From positions 545,202 through 609,201 of the forward strand of contig SSNU01000247.1 of assembly GCA_012064415.1 (NCBI GenBank): 64,000 nucleotides of DNA, read 5' to 3'. A model generated the notes under the pieces. It was not told the origin of the DNA. It did not search any database and saw nothing but the letters and a program-made list of their open reading frames with translations. This DNA comes from Gyrodactylus bullatarudis. Lineage: Eukaryota; Platyhelminthes; Monogenea; Gyrodactylidea; Gyrodactylidae. Position numbers and translations under genes: made by a program. Positions within the stretch are counted from its first letter, which is position 1; each line of letters opens with the position of its first letter. This document shows positions 1-10,858 of the stretch, piece after piece.

Positions 1-1164
1 AACCCATAAATAAATATAAATAAATCTATATGTCTTTGAGTATAAAAATACACGAGGCTTAGATTAGCAGAGAAAAAGGGTGTGTTTGCAGAGAAAAAGC
101 TTTCCCCCTAAATAATTCATTTGCAAGGTATCGGATTCTCTTGAGAAACCCTCAATTTTTTTGTTTTTCGGTCAAAAGGAATTGTTCCAAACTGTGACAT
201 AAAAAATGTTGCCCAACAATATTTCTTGAAAAAGTTCAAATGAACAACTATGAAAAAAAAGAGTAATGGACAGTACTCCCTCTGAGATCGAGTCAAGGTA
301 AGGATACTACACCAAGGGTGGGTTGAATGATTAGTATGTTTCTTAAGCCAGTAATAATACGTACGTATAGTTTAATAAAATTATTATTTTTATGTGAATA
401 TTTTTCACACAGCTCGAATTAGTGGCATTGCTTATGTGTGTAGTTGTACTCTTCACTTAAACTAATTGCATAAGCAATTTGTATTCTTGGATAATTTAAA
501 ATTGAACAAGACAATTTCGATTAATTCTCTCTTTCTCTCTGAGCATATATAGGCATGTAAATGTTACCCTGCTTACATTTCTATCGATCTTTATTGATTA
601 TTTAGATAATTTCAAATAGTCTTTTACCATTTCTACTACACAAGACTATTTAGCCTAAATTTCAGAGACTGGTTCTAATAGATCTTGAAGAGGATATAAG
701 AAGTAAAGTCAGTTGGCATGAAGATGGCAATTCACCTTTTTTACCAGAAGAAACCAATATTTCTCTCTGGAGAGACAGGAAAAAATCTTGAGTTTCAAAA
801 TGCGACCGATTTTCACTTTATTAACTTTCGAATTCAAAATTTTTATCGATTTCAAAGCAACTCGATACTGATATTTCGGATCAAGATTAGACCATGAAAA
901 AAGTTAAACTACCAAATTTTGAATTATTTTCCTTCGTGATAATCAAAAAATTCAAATGGTTCGATTTCCCGCGATTTCTTTGATCAAATTCGGAATTTAA
1001 TCGCGTCAATTTTTTGAAATAAAAAAAACTTTGAGCTGAAAACATTAAAAAAGTGGAAACGGGTCGCATTTCGAAATTCAAAAATGGTCCAATTTCTCTT
1101 TTAGATGAGTGATTAGAATCTTCAATGCCAGACATTTTTTGTGAAGTAAATTGTTAAAATCACA
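1..1164. other. Non-coding stretch / spectrin intron
   Basis: This stretch lies downstream of the last spectrin exon I can support, so it is probably the start of a long intron. It holds a CT-rich tract near 525-542. It also has an imperfect inverted repeat: about 793-822 against about 1048-1078, both sharing a core like ATGCGACC. I found no exon resembling spectrin repeats here. The short reading frames look like chance. Confidence 0.5.
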
Positions 1165-1169
1165 CTCAC

Positions 1170-4100
1170 CCCTAGATTGCTAGCCTCTGTATCTATAGTA
1201 ATTTCTTTGAGCATTTTGTTTATCCAATCTTTGAACGTGCTTAGTCGCTCAGCGTAATTTTGGTCCTTTCCACCCTGGCATAAACGCTGACAGCGTATCT
1301 CCAAACACTCGCCCAGCTGTGTCCATGTTGCCATAAGTTCATCATGGCAACCTAAAACCCAATTGGAGTATTCTTTCCTTGTCTCTGCATTGACATCAAG
1401 TAACGATTCAAGTGTACTGCTCAACCTTTGATTCAAATCTGTAATTCGACTTTCAAGAGCTGTTATATCCCTGCGAATATTGCGTAGTTTTCTTTGCAAC
1501 ATTGTCGTACCAGAATAGGTAACAATATCAATTTTGTCAGTTTCTCTGAGCAGGCTGACTTTTTCCAATGTCCAACTATTCGTCCTCATCAAGTCGACGC
1601 CCATGGTAATTAGTTGACTCTGACGTTTAACGTGATATCGATCATTCTCTATTGTGTCGGCGAGTTCATTCCATTCATCATTGAGCTTATTCAAGAAGGG
1701 ATAGATCTCCTTAACGTTGTCAATATCTTGAGGACTCGAGGTTTCTTCAATTCTCTGTACAGTCTCATTCATACTCCCAACCTACAATTTGCAATTGAAC
1801 AATTTATTGAAATTATTTAATAGTCTAAAGATTATAAATGTTTAACAACAGAATCAGATGCACATATTCTACAAGTTTACTTATTCTTTTTCTACAACTC
1901 ACATTTTGTGCAACCTTCTTGAGGGTTTTTTCCATCTCTTCAACTCGAACTTCATTAAAAGTCAACATTTCCATAATGCCATCAAAATCTTCAGGATACG
2001 CCTTTAAAAGGTCTCTTATATCTGGCACATTGGCCATGATTGTCTCTAGGGACTTCTTCTTGAAGATTACATACTCTGTGAGTTGTTTAATTTCATCTTG
2101 GACATCTTCAATGGCCTGCTTATTTTCCATCTCCTTAAGATTGCTGTTTATCTGAAGGTGGAAGGTGTCCAAGAGTCCTTGAATATTCTCATTGCGTTCA
2201 TTGAAAAGAGTGTACAACTGGGTTTTCATCCTCTCAGCCTCTTCAACATCAAGTGTAGACCCGGAGATAGCATTGAAGAAACTTTTGACCGTTAGAAATT
2301 CCTGGTCTACTTTAGCCTTGAGGGAAGCACTCTTTGCCTGAAGTTCAGGTAATGACTCCTTGCAGAAGCGTTCAATGTCTCCTCTAAGCTGGTAGATCAA
2401 CTTATAATTCTTCAACTCGATATAACTTGTTACCAAAATGTTTCTCTGGCATATCCAATTCTCCCATTCGTCAAGTTCAGCGGAATAAGTTAAAACTTCA
2501 GCGATTAGCTCATAGCGATGTTTGACAATGGCTAGTTTATTCCCAATTTTGATTCGTTCTTCACGAGTCTTTTCAATGAGAATTTTGTTGTCCTCTGACA
2601 GTGGTGTATTATTCTCCTCTAAGAGTTTCTTCAATTGGCCACCTCCAGAGTTCAACTCTCGCTCTAAAACTGTTAGACGATGTTCTGATTGTCTCAATGA
2701 AACTGGATTGAAATTATTCACGAGCTCATCCAGACCTTTGTCACAATAGTTCAGCCAACTCCTTGTCTCATTCAGCTCAATACTTATTTGAATGTTTATA
2801 TTCAGTTTATCGAGTTGACCCCTTCGAATGTTTGCCATCTCCACCAGATTTGTGTAGGCCAAACGAAGAGTCTCATCCTGTTTCTCTTTGAGACCTTTGC
2901 GAATTTCTGTTTGATTCCGATTTATCTTGCTAATGATCACCTCGTAAACAGCTCTGATGTCTGTCTCAATGATCTCGTGTATTTTCAGGTCACTTTCAAT
3001 GCCTGTTGTGACAGATTTCTTTTCGTTCAAGTTCTTACGCAATTTCATTTCAATTTCTTGCATCCATTTCATTAAAACTTCAATACTTCCAAAAGCTGAA
3101 ACTGCATCTATCTGACATTCAAGATTCTCGCGTCTCTTCTTTGTTTCATCAATCATGTCATTCCAAAGATTATCAATGAATCTTAATCTCTCAAAGACTT
3201 CGCTAACTTTGAAAAATTTCCCACGATCCAACTCCTCAGCGATGACTGTCAAATTTCTTATCCGATCACTATAGGCGTACAGGTCATTTTCAAAGGCCTG
3301 CTGACGATGCAGAGCCCCATAGACTGAGTCCAATGATATTGAACTAATCTTGTTACTCTCCAAATAGGCCATGTTCTCAGTTAACCAGTTTTGTCTTAGA
3401 TCAGCCTTTTTGAAGAACTTTTTTGACAACTGATCCAAGCGTTGGACTCGTAGGATTTCTATTCTTATCAGCTTCTCTCGTTTGTTCTCGACAATCTCCA
3501 GATCAGACCAAAGATTATTTATCGCTGAAGTTCTCAGCATTGGCGGAGGCTGGTAAATCTTCAAGTTCATTTCAATAAGACGACTTCGCACTTCGAATAG
3601 GTCAATTTCTAAATTTCCCTGGTCCATGAATCGTGCACTCTTTTCGAATAGAATGTAATTTTTTAGAGCCACCAACTGCTGTTGCAGACCTATTGAATTT
3701 TTAGAAAAGTTTTTCTTATTCAAATTCTCCAGGGTCATGTAAATCCATTCAATTAGTTTATTAGCGTTCTTCTCATAGTTTGATATCAAATGAAAGCACT
3801 GAATAATTCCATCTAATAACTTTCCAATCTTTTTAGAGTTCATCGATTCCTGGCGCCGCTTATTGAAGGCATGATAATATGCAGATAAATAAGTGATAAT
3901 TGATCTCTCATCTGGATCACGTAAAATATCTTCAGGATCAAAATACCTGGGAATATCAAAGTATCTCTCTGCCAAACTGAAAGCATTCTCAAGATTTTCC
4001 CTTTTGTTGTTGGGATCAATCTTTGAATAGTTCAACACCTGTGGACAATGTCTATGTATCAGGGCATTAAAGGCGAGACCATCAGTCCAACTGGAAGAGA

Positions 4101-4863
4101 AATTGCTAATGTTTACATTGGGATAATTTGCTGTCTTCACCTTGCACCAGAGCATCAAAGCGTCCTTGGAATATCTCCTCCTTGGGTTATTGACGCTCAC
4201 AGGTTTTTTGTTACTACCACCACTCCCTTGAGGTGGTATATTAGGGGTAGCTAACTGGTCCATATTACACAAGGGCATTGAACTATGCGTATCCATATAA
4301 GTTATCTCTTGAATGTGAAATCTGAGAATTATTGTCCAAATGAGGCCAAGTGTTATCCTTGGATTGCCATCGACAATGTCATGTGATCCCACGTTCTCCA
4401 TGTGCAAATTACAGTTGGTCAAAAAATTTATGGCCCTTTCGACATTCTCGAGGCAATGAATTCTCATATTTCCATTACTGGCAAAACCCTTTGAATCTTA
4501 TTAAATTATAGAATGCTTACAATTTCCAAACCAGAAAGATTTTCCAACAGAACTATAAGAGCTTTCCCATTTCTCAAATCAATGTACAAATCATTCACGT
4601 AATAGTTACTACCCTCTATTTGTATGTTTATCCATCTTGTAAACGTTTTTTTCTGTATTTTTTCACGTTGTCCTTAGTTATTATTTTATGAGTAAAGAAA
4701 ATAAATTACCTGCTAGCTCTTTTATTCGTCTTTTTTCGTACAGATTTGCCTTCTTATTGTAGTTTTCATTATCCAAAATAGTTTCCTCGTGTTCCGGGAG
4801 AGGTCCCAAACGGGGCGATATTATTGTTTCATGTGAAATAGTGAAATAATCCATCAGGATCAA
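1170..4863 (-). CDS. Beta spectrin, N-terminal part (3' end outside window)
   Basis: Membrane-skeleton protein that cross-links actin and pairs with alpha spectrin. My exons on the minus strand are 4863-4710, 4672-4521, 4488-1903 and 1781-1170, joined by introns of 37, 32 and 121 nt. The start ATG gives a short acidic head, then YEKRRIKELA and KKTFTRW, matching the start of the first calponin-homology (CH) domain. The CH1 end MRIHCLENV and GSHDIVDGN match beta spectrin almost exactly. CH2 follows (ALMLWCK, FSSSWTDGLAFNALIHRH). After that come alpha-helical spectrin repeats with periodic W and L residues. About 1,170 residues are visible against about 2,300 in a usual beta spectrin, so the rest must lie left of the window. 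The last exon ends in a clear GTGAGT donor. The gene is divergent from the P450 reductase, with only about 160 bp between the two starts. Confidence 0.93.
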
Positions 4864-5025
4864 TTACTAAATATGGACTCAGGGTTGAAAACTTATTCGA
4901 AATCTTGTCATACTCTAAAATTTGCTAAATGACCTTGAATTGACTTATTTAAACAAAATACAAACATAATGTCAACTAAAAGAAATGAAAATTCATGTTG
5001 ACATTTCAAATTATTCACACATGAA

Positions 5026-7181
5026 ATGAAATCGCTTTTCATTGGAAAAAATGTAGACATCATCTTCTTTTCTTCCCTACTGTTTTTATCGTCTATTTGG
5101 CTATTTAAAAAGTTTAACATATTTTCCACAAGTAAAAATAAGTCATTGTAAGTCATATTTCTCCTAATTCACTATAGAGAGAGTGAAAATCATTCAAAGC
5201 AGAATAATGACTCCATTGAATTTAACAATGATGCGTTTATTGTAAATATTATAATCATATATTCATCACAAACTGGAACAGCTCTCAAATTTTCAAAGCG
5301 TTTATCTAAACTTTTAAATTATGAAAATATTAGCTTGAGGATCGTAAACTTGTGCGATTTAGATGAACCAAAGTTACTCGAAATTATTAAAATAAAGAAT
5401 AATTTGGCCCTTTTCATCCTATCTACGTATGGAGAAGGGGAACCTCCAAGTTCAGGAAGAAAATTCTATGAAAATATCATGATATCCAAGACAGATCTTA
5501 CTGGTTTAAATTGTAGTACTTTTGGACTTGGAAATTCCATTTATCCCAAATTCAACACCTTTGCCAAGACAATCGACAAAAAGTTGAGGAATTTAGGTGC
5601 TAGGATGTGTGTCAATTTGGCTCTTGGTGATGCAAACTACGACCTTGAAGGTGACTTTCTACGTTGGTCCTCTAGCCTGAAGGAATTTCTCATCTCAAAC
5701 TACAATTTATCCCCTATGTCTGATACAAAAAAGTTTGATACTATTTATCACGTTGAAATTGTTCCAGAAGCATCAGTCGATAAAATTTTCACCGGTGAAC
5801 AAGGCAGATACAAATCTTTTATTGATCAACGACCACCTTTTGACGAAAGAAATCCATACATGGCAGTTTTGATTAAAAAGAAAAATTTGACAAATTTCTC
5901 CGAACGTACTTGTCTTCATCTTGAATTTGATATTTTTGGCTCTCGGCTAAAATATGAACCTGGTGACTACGTTGGACTATTTTGTCTAAACGATAAGAAA
6001 CGCATCGAAATTCTCGAAAGTCTCTTTGAAAATGTCAACTTTGATTTAATTATACAGATGAAGCCCAAAGAAATTGGCATTCCTGATTATTTTCCCAATC
6101 CCTGTTCCATAAGGACTGCATTCCTACATTACCTAGAAATTCAACACATTAACGACCCAACCCTTTTTGCTTTCATGGCCTACTACACTCAAGATCCTAT
6201 CCAGAAAAGTTATCTTGAACGCCTCTCATCAGACACATTGGAAGGCATGTCTCTAAGGAAGGAATTCATTGACGAAGATGGTAGGGATATTGTTGAAGTG
6301 CTTCAAGAGTTTACTTCTTGTCACATTCCAGTTGAAGTTTTAGTTCAAGTACTGCCTAGGCTAAGTTATCGTCATTACTCCATATCTTCAAGACCTGATA
6401 ATAATCCACTACCTTCGACATTGCATGTGACAGCCTCCGTAGTGGACTATAAAAATAAATTAGATAGAACTGTCAAAGGTATCTGTACCGGCTGGCTAGA
6501 TAGACTTAGACCTGGTTCACAGGTACCTTTATTCATTACACGAAGTCAATTTCATTTACCACATGATCCTAAAGTGCCTCTTATTCTTGTCGGTCCTGGT
6601 ACAGGCATTGCACCCTTACGTTCTTTTCTTCAAAAGCGTGATGAACTTCAACGAGAAGGTCGTAAGTTTCTTGCACTCTTGTTGGTTCAATTAACTGAAA
6701 GTTTCTAACGCAGATGTACTCGGCTTGTGCTTGTTATTCTTTGGCTGTCGATATAGTGCCACTGAATACTTGTATCAATCAGAGCTCGAAGATTACTTGG
6801 AAAAAGGAGTAATTACCAATCTATACACAGCCTTTTCCCGAGATCCTCCCATTGATGAGAAAGATTTTGATCTAATCTCGATGACGTCGAGTAATAAGAT
6901 TTACGTCCAACATCGTATGGCTCAAGCCTCTGCTGTAATTTGGCAAGTACTCATCTCTAAAGGGATAATCTTTATAAGCGGGTTTGTTCTTGAATTAATG
7001 ATATAACTTCAACCATACTGATAAATTTTACTTTATTAGAGACAAAAATATGGCAAAAGATGTTAACAGAACATTACTTCATATCATTGCAGACAGAGGT
7101 AATAAATCAATCGAAGAAGCAAATAAATATTTGGAAAAGTTGAAGTCTAGCGGAAGATATAACATTGATGTTTGGAGTTGA
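5026..7181 (+). CDS. POR: NADPH-cytochrome P450 reductase
   Basis: Diflavin enzyme passing electrons from NADPH through FAD and FMN to microsomal P450s. Exons: 5026-5147, 5178-6661, 6714-6981, 7040-7181; introns of 30, 52 and 58 nt; 671 residues. Exon 1 supplies the ER anchor, a hydrophobic stretch at about residues 10-30 ending WLFKKF. The FMN domain follows (YSSQTGTA, STYGEGEPP, FGLGN). The FAD domain carries RHYSISSRP and GICTGWL. The NADP domain carries GPGTGIAP, then FGCR, IYVQHRM and ISGD. The C-terminus GRYNIDVWS is diagnostic of this enzyme rather than of NDOR1 or methionine synthase reductase. The length is normal for the family (about 680). I chose the ATG at 5026 because it is in frame with the anchor and nothing better lies upstream. 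Confidence 0.95.
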
Positions 7182-7716
7182 GATGTAAAATAAAAATATA
7201 TTCATCAATTCAACAATTTTAAGCTTAAAGTCTTCGATTACTTTGATTCATATTTTCAACATGTATAATATACTACATATACTGTATACGATCTGATAGA
7301 AACTGAGAAAAAAGGAAGAAAATAGACTGATATCGTGTTAATTTATGAATAATATAGTATAATATTACATAATATGTATAACATATAAACATTCAAAATT
7401 AAATGAGAACATAGACATAATTGAAACAAATTTTATGAGTTCGAATGTTGTTTTATCAAATGTCGCAAAAACATGCTGGAAAAAGTTAGAAAATGCAACA
7501 AATGTTAAGGCTAGTTGTGGGTACAGGCTGAAAAATCCTTCTTTGAGTCCCATTGACGTATTTTCAGTATTGTACCCATATATAACCTTAAAAACATGGA
7601 ATTTTTTCAGTAACTTTTTGCCACATTCGATAAAACAATTGTTCAACTTATTAGTGTTTAAGTCTTTGTTGAATTGAATACAAGTATATTCAATTTGAAT
7701 TTCCAACTTTAAAATT
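7182..7716. other. Intergenic, nothing recognised
   Basis: AT-rich spacer between the reductase stop and the next ATG. Two overlapping reading frames on opposite strands (about 7365-7736 and 7435-7677) have no recognisable motif and look like chance. It presumably holds the reductase 3' UTR and the promoter of the next gene. Confidence 0.4.
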
Positions 7717-8667
7717 ATGGTTAAACAGAGTGACAACGAAGTTCTTACAACTGATAACCCAAATCGATTTGTTATATTTCCAATTAAATACCACGATGTC
7801 TGGCAGTTCTATAAGGAATCCGTATCTAACTTTTGGAGTGTTGAAGAAATAAATATCGAAACTGACATTAAAGACTGGCAAAAACTCAACGAAACCGAAT
7901 GTCATTTCTTCTCTGTAATTCTCGCTTATTTAGCAAATGGCGAGCAAGGGATCGGTAAAAATATGATCCAAAACTTTAGTAATGAAATTGAAATACCTGA
8001 AATTCGTGCCTTCTTTGGCATTCAAATTGCTATGGAGAATATGCACACAGAGATGTATTCTCTCCTTCTCAACACATACATAACAGATGATATAGAACGT
8101 AAAAAGCTTTTCGATACAATTGAATCCTTTCAATACTTTAAAAAGAAAGATGCTTGGGTACAAGATCTTGTGATTAGCCAAGAGTTATCAATCGGACACC
8201 GTCTAGTCGCCTACTCAATCAAAAAGACTATATTCTTCTCCGGAATTTTCGCCGCTATCAAATGGATGAAGAAGAAGGGCATTCTATCAGGTCTAATAAC
8301 CAGTAATGACATGATCTTTCGGGATAACTCTCTATATACTGATTTCATAGTCCTCTTGACGAATTATATTTCCAACAAGCCAGATCAACATTGGGTCCAT
8401 AAAATTGTCCAAGAGGCTGTCGCTATAGAACATGAGTTCATCAATGTCACTTTACCAGTTGTCTTCATCGGTATGGATTGTAAAATAGCCAGTGTCTACT
8501 TGAAGAGTTGTGCTGACTACATTTTAAATGATCTTGGCTATGAGAAAATATTCAAGGTTGAAAATCCCTTTGGATTTATCGAAAGGAATAAATTCAGAGT
8601 CAATGGCCAAAAGGATAAAGTTGAAGCCAAGAGTGCAAACACATTCTCAGTGGAAGATGATTTTTAA
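7717..8667 (+). CDS. Ribonucleotide reductase small-subunit homologue, ligand-deficient
   Basis: Intronless gene for a 316-residue protein. It aligns with eukaryotic R2 over its whole length without gaps in the core: RFVIFPIKYHDVW, FFGIQIAMENMHTEMYS, TIFFSGIFA, and a C-terminal EDDF of the kind that docks on R1. In known R2, six residues bind the di-iron site (human D138, E169, H172, E232, E266, H269). Here E107 and H110 are kept, as is the radical tyrosine (Y114). The other four positions read E76, K170, N204 and Y207. The spacings (31 and 34 residues) match human R2 exactly, so this is not misalignment. I infer an Rnr4-like, non-catalytic partner or a protein with another use. The N-terminal tail is about 70 residues shorter than in human RRM2. 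Lack of introns would fit a retrocopy, but the frame is intact. Confidence 0.88.
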   Translation: MVKQSDNEVLTTDNPNRFVIFPIKYHDVWQFYKESVSNFWSVEEINIETDIKDWQKLNETECHFFSVILAYLANGEQGIGKNMIQNFSNEIEIPEIRAFFGIQIAMENMHTEMYSLLLNTYITDDIERKKLFDTIESFQYFKKKDAWVQDLVISQELSIGHRLVAYSIKKTIFFSGIFAAIKWMKKKGILSGLITSNDMIFRDNSLYTDFIVLLTNYISNKPDQHWVHKIVQEAVAIEHEFINVTLPVVFIGMDCKIASVYLKSCADYILNDLGYEKIFKVENPFGFIERNKFRVNGQKDKVEAKSANTFSVEDDF

Positions 8668-8692
8668 TATAAAATAAAAAATTTATTCAATT

Positions 8693-10743
8693 TCAACTTA
8701 ACTTTACAGATTTTTTATTTTTGTTGTTTTCATCAAACTTGCGTTTGCCACCTGCAAACTTTGCGCCATTATCGCGGTTAAAACTTAAGCCGTTGGTGGG
8801 TCTGTGCCATTGTTTGCGATTGCCGAATTTCGCATTACCACTGTTGGGTACATAGCCACGTTGTCTACCGTTATCGTTATTGTTGTTACGTTCCATCTTG
8901 TTCTTTTCCAAATCTTCAATATTTTCAATTTCTGGGAGAATACTGAGTCGAGTGAGTCTATAAGTATCAGAGTCTTGCCAATTTGTCTCAAATTGTTCTA
9001 CAAGACCGGACGGTAAGTCAAAGACAAAACCCTAGAGAAATATTTGAGTATGTGGGTGAGGAGAAACAAAATATAGGCAAAGCTTACTGATTTATCCTTC
9101 AAAAATAGAACAGAGCGCAAGGATTCCACTACTTCATCTGCAATATTTGTTCTGAGTGCCTTGTAACAGCCTCCTTTATTGAATGGAGTCTGTTTGAGAA
9201 AGTCTAATTGGAACGTGACAAAACCTTGTTTGGAGTTGATGAGAGATCGGCTCTCTAGTTCACCTGACTTTCCAGCAATAGTTGCAAGGGCACATGCAAG
9301 AGCCCTCTTTAAGATGGCCGATTTTTTAGCTTCCTGATCTTCAAGAGTCAACATTGTGACTACGTTCTCTACCGAAGGCATGAAAGCCTTCCATGTCTGT
9401 TCGGGGATTTTGACAAAAGATCTATAAATTCAAAATAATAAATTCACTGAAAACAAACACATTCTAAAATTTTGTGCTGTTTAAGCAATTCGTAAACTTA
9501 ATGAACATAATTTAAGATTTAATGAGGGCATAACTAACTTGGCTAGCTCATCACCGGAGGCAAGGACAACATCTTGAGTGGTGGGGGGAGATATTTTTTG
9601 AAACTTGAAAGAGGCTGCCTTTTCTATTTCCCTGAGTAGATACTCATCCTTGGGAATATACAGACAAATTGAGATACCATTACGACCAGCTCTGCCTGTT
9701 CGACCAGAACGATGAATGTAGTCTTCAATCTCATTAGGAGGCTGACACTGGATGACCAGATCAACATTGGGAACATCGATACCCCTAGCAACAACATTAG
9801 TAGTGATCAAAACCTTATATTTGCCTGATCTAAAAGCCTCAAGGACCATTTCACGTTTCTCTTGGGGGATATCTCCATGCATTACATGACAATCAGCGGC
9901 CATGGATGCAGATGAGGCCAAGGCATCAGCATTCTTTTTAGTTACACAAAATACAATTGTTCTTGAATCTTTGCCAGGAGCGTAAACTTTAATTATATCG
10001 GAAATGGTTGAAGCGCGCTCAGCGAACGGACAAATCATGCAAAAATGTGATACATTTCTAGATGCTTTGGTCTCATTCTTATCAATGCAGGATATTAGTT
10101 TATGCTTTTCATCAAGATATTTCTCAGCAATTCCTTTAACCCAACTCGGAATAGTGGCAGAAAACAAAAGTGTTTGGGGCTTGGATTCTTTTTTATCGTA
10201 AAGAGAGCTAATTATTGATTCAACATCTTTACTGAAACCCATGTCGAGCATACGATCAACTTCATCAAGAATAACGTGATTGACACCTTCTAGTTTGAGT
10301 ATATCCTTGGCCAGCATATCCATAATTCTACCAGGCGTACCAACAACAATATTAACGCCTGATCTAAGAGATCTTATTTGGGGTTCGTAGGATACTCCAC
10401 CATAGAGACTGAGAACTTTCAAGTCTGTAATTGAACTAATTTCATTTGTAATCTGAGTGACAAGCTCTCGCGTTGGAGCGAGTATAAGAACCAGAGGAGA
10501 TTTTGAATAATTAATTCCTTCAAAGTCTCTGAGTTTTTCAATAATAGGCAATGAAAAGGCGAGAGTTTTTCCTGTTCCAGTTCGTGCTAGACCGATAACA
10601 TCTTCTCCATTAAATATATGATTGAAGCATTCTCCTTGGATGGGGAATAAATGAATTATTCCTTTATTTATAAGTTTTTCCCTGGTTGCGCTGCTGATAG
10701 GAAAATCATCGAATGGATAGGATTTGACTTCTTGATTTGACAT
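8693..10743 (-). CDS. DDX21: DEAD-box RNA helicase, DDX21/DDX50 type
   Basis: Nucleolar RNA helicase family acting in rRNA transcription and processing. Exons on the minus strand: 10743-9539, 9421-9088, 9031-8693 (introns 117 and 56 nt); 625 residues. Helicase motifs in order: Q motif near FPIQ, ARTGTGKT, PTRELV, DEVD, SAT, ARGIDVP and HRSGRTGR. DEVD in place of DEAD is typical of DDX21/50. After the core comes a GUCT-like domain (RSLINSKQGFVTFQ; FDLPSG), which separates this subfamily from other DEAD-box proteins. The tail is Asn/Gly/Lys/Arg-rich, a reduced version of the FRGQR repeats of vertebrates. The long lysine-rich N-terminus of human DDX21 is absent. The gene is divergent from malic enzyme with 115 bp between ATGs, so a shared promoter is likely. 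Confidence 0.93.
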
Positions 10744-10858
10744 GCTTAATTAAACCAAATCTACGCCCAATTCTTTAAGTCTTGTAATTTCAATTAAAGA
10801 AATCTAATGTTTAACTGTGTGTAACTTTCGAAAAAAAATTCTGCTAAATATTAATAAA

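Noticed and set aside
4908..5156. 82-residue minus-strand frame between spectrin and P450 reductase
   Set aside because: It is antisense to the reductase first exon, which encodes a convincing membrane anchor and splices in frame.
7365..7736. 123-residue minus-strand frame overlapping an 80-residue plus-strand frame
   Set aside because: The two shadow each other, neither has a motif or splice signals, and one overlaps the start of the R2-like gene. Likely chance.
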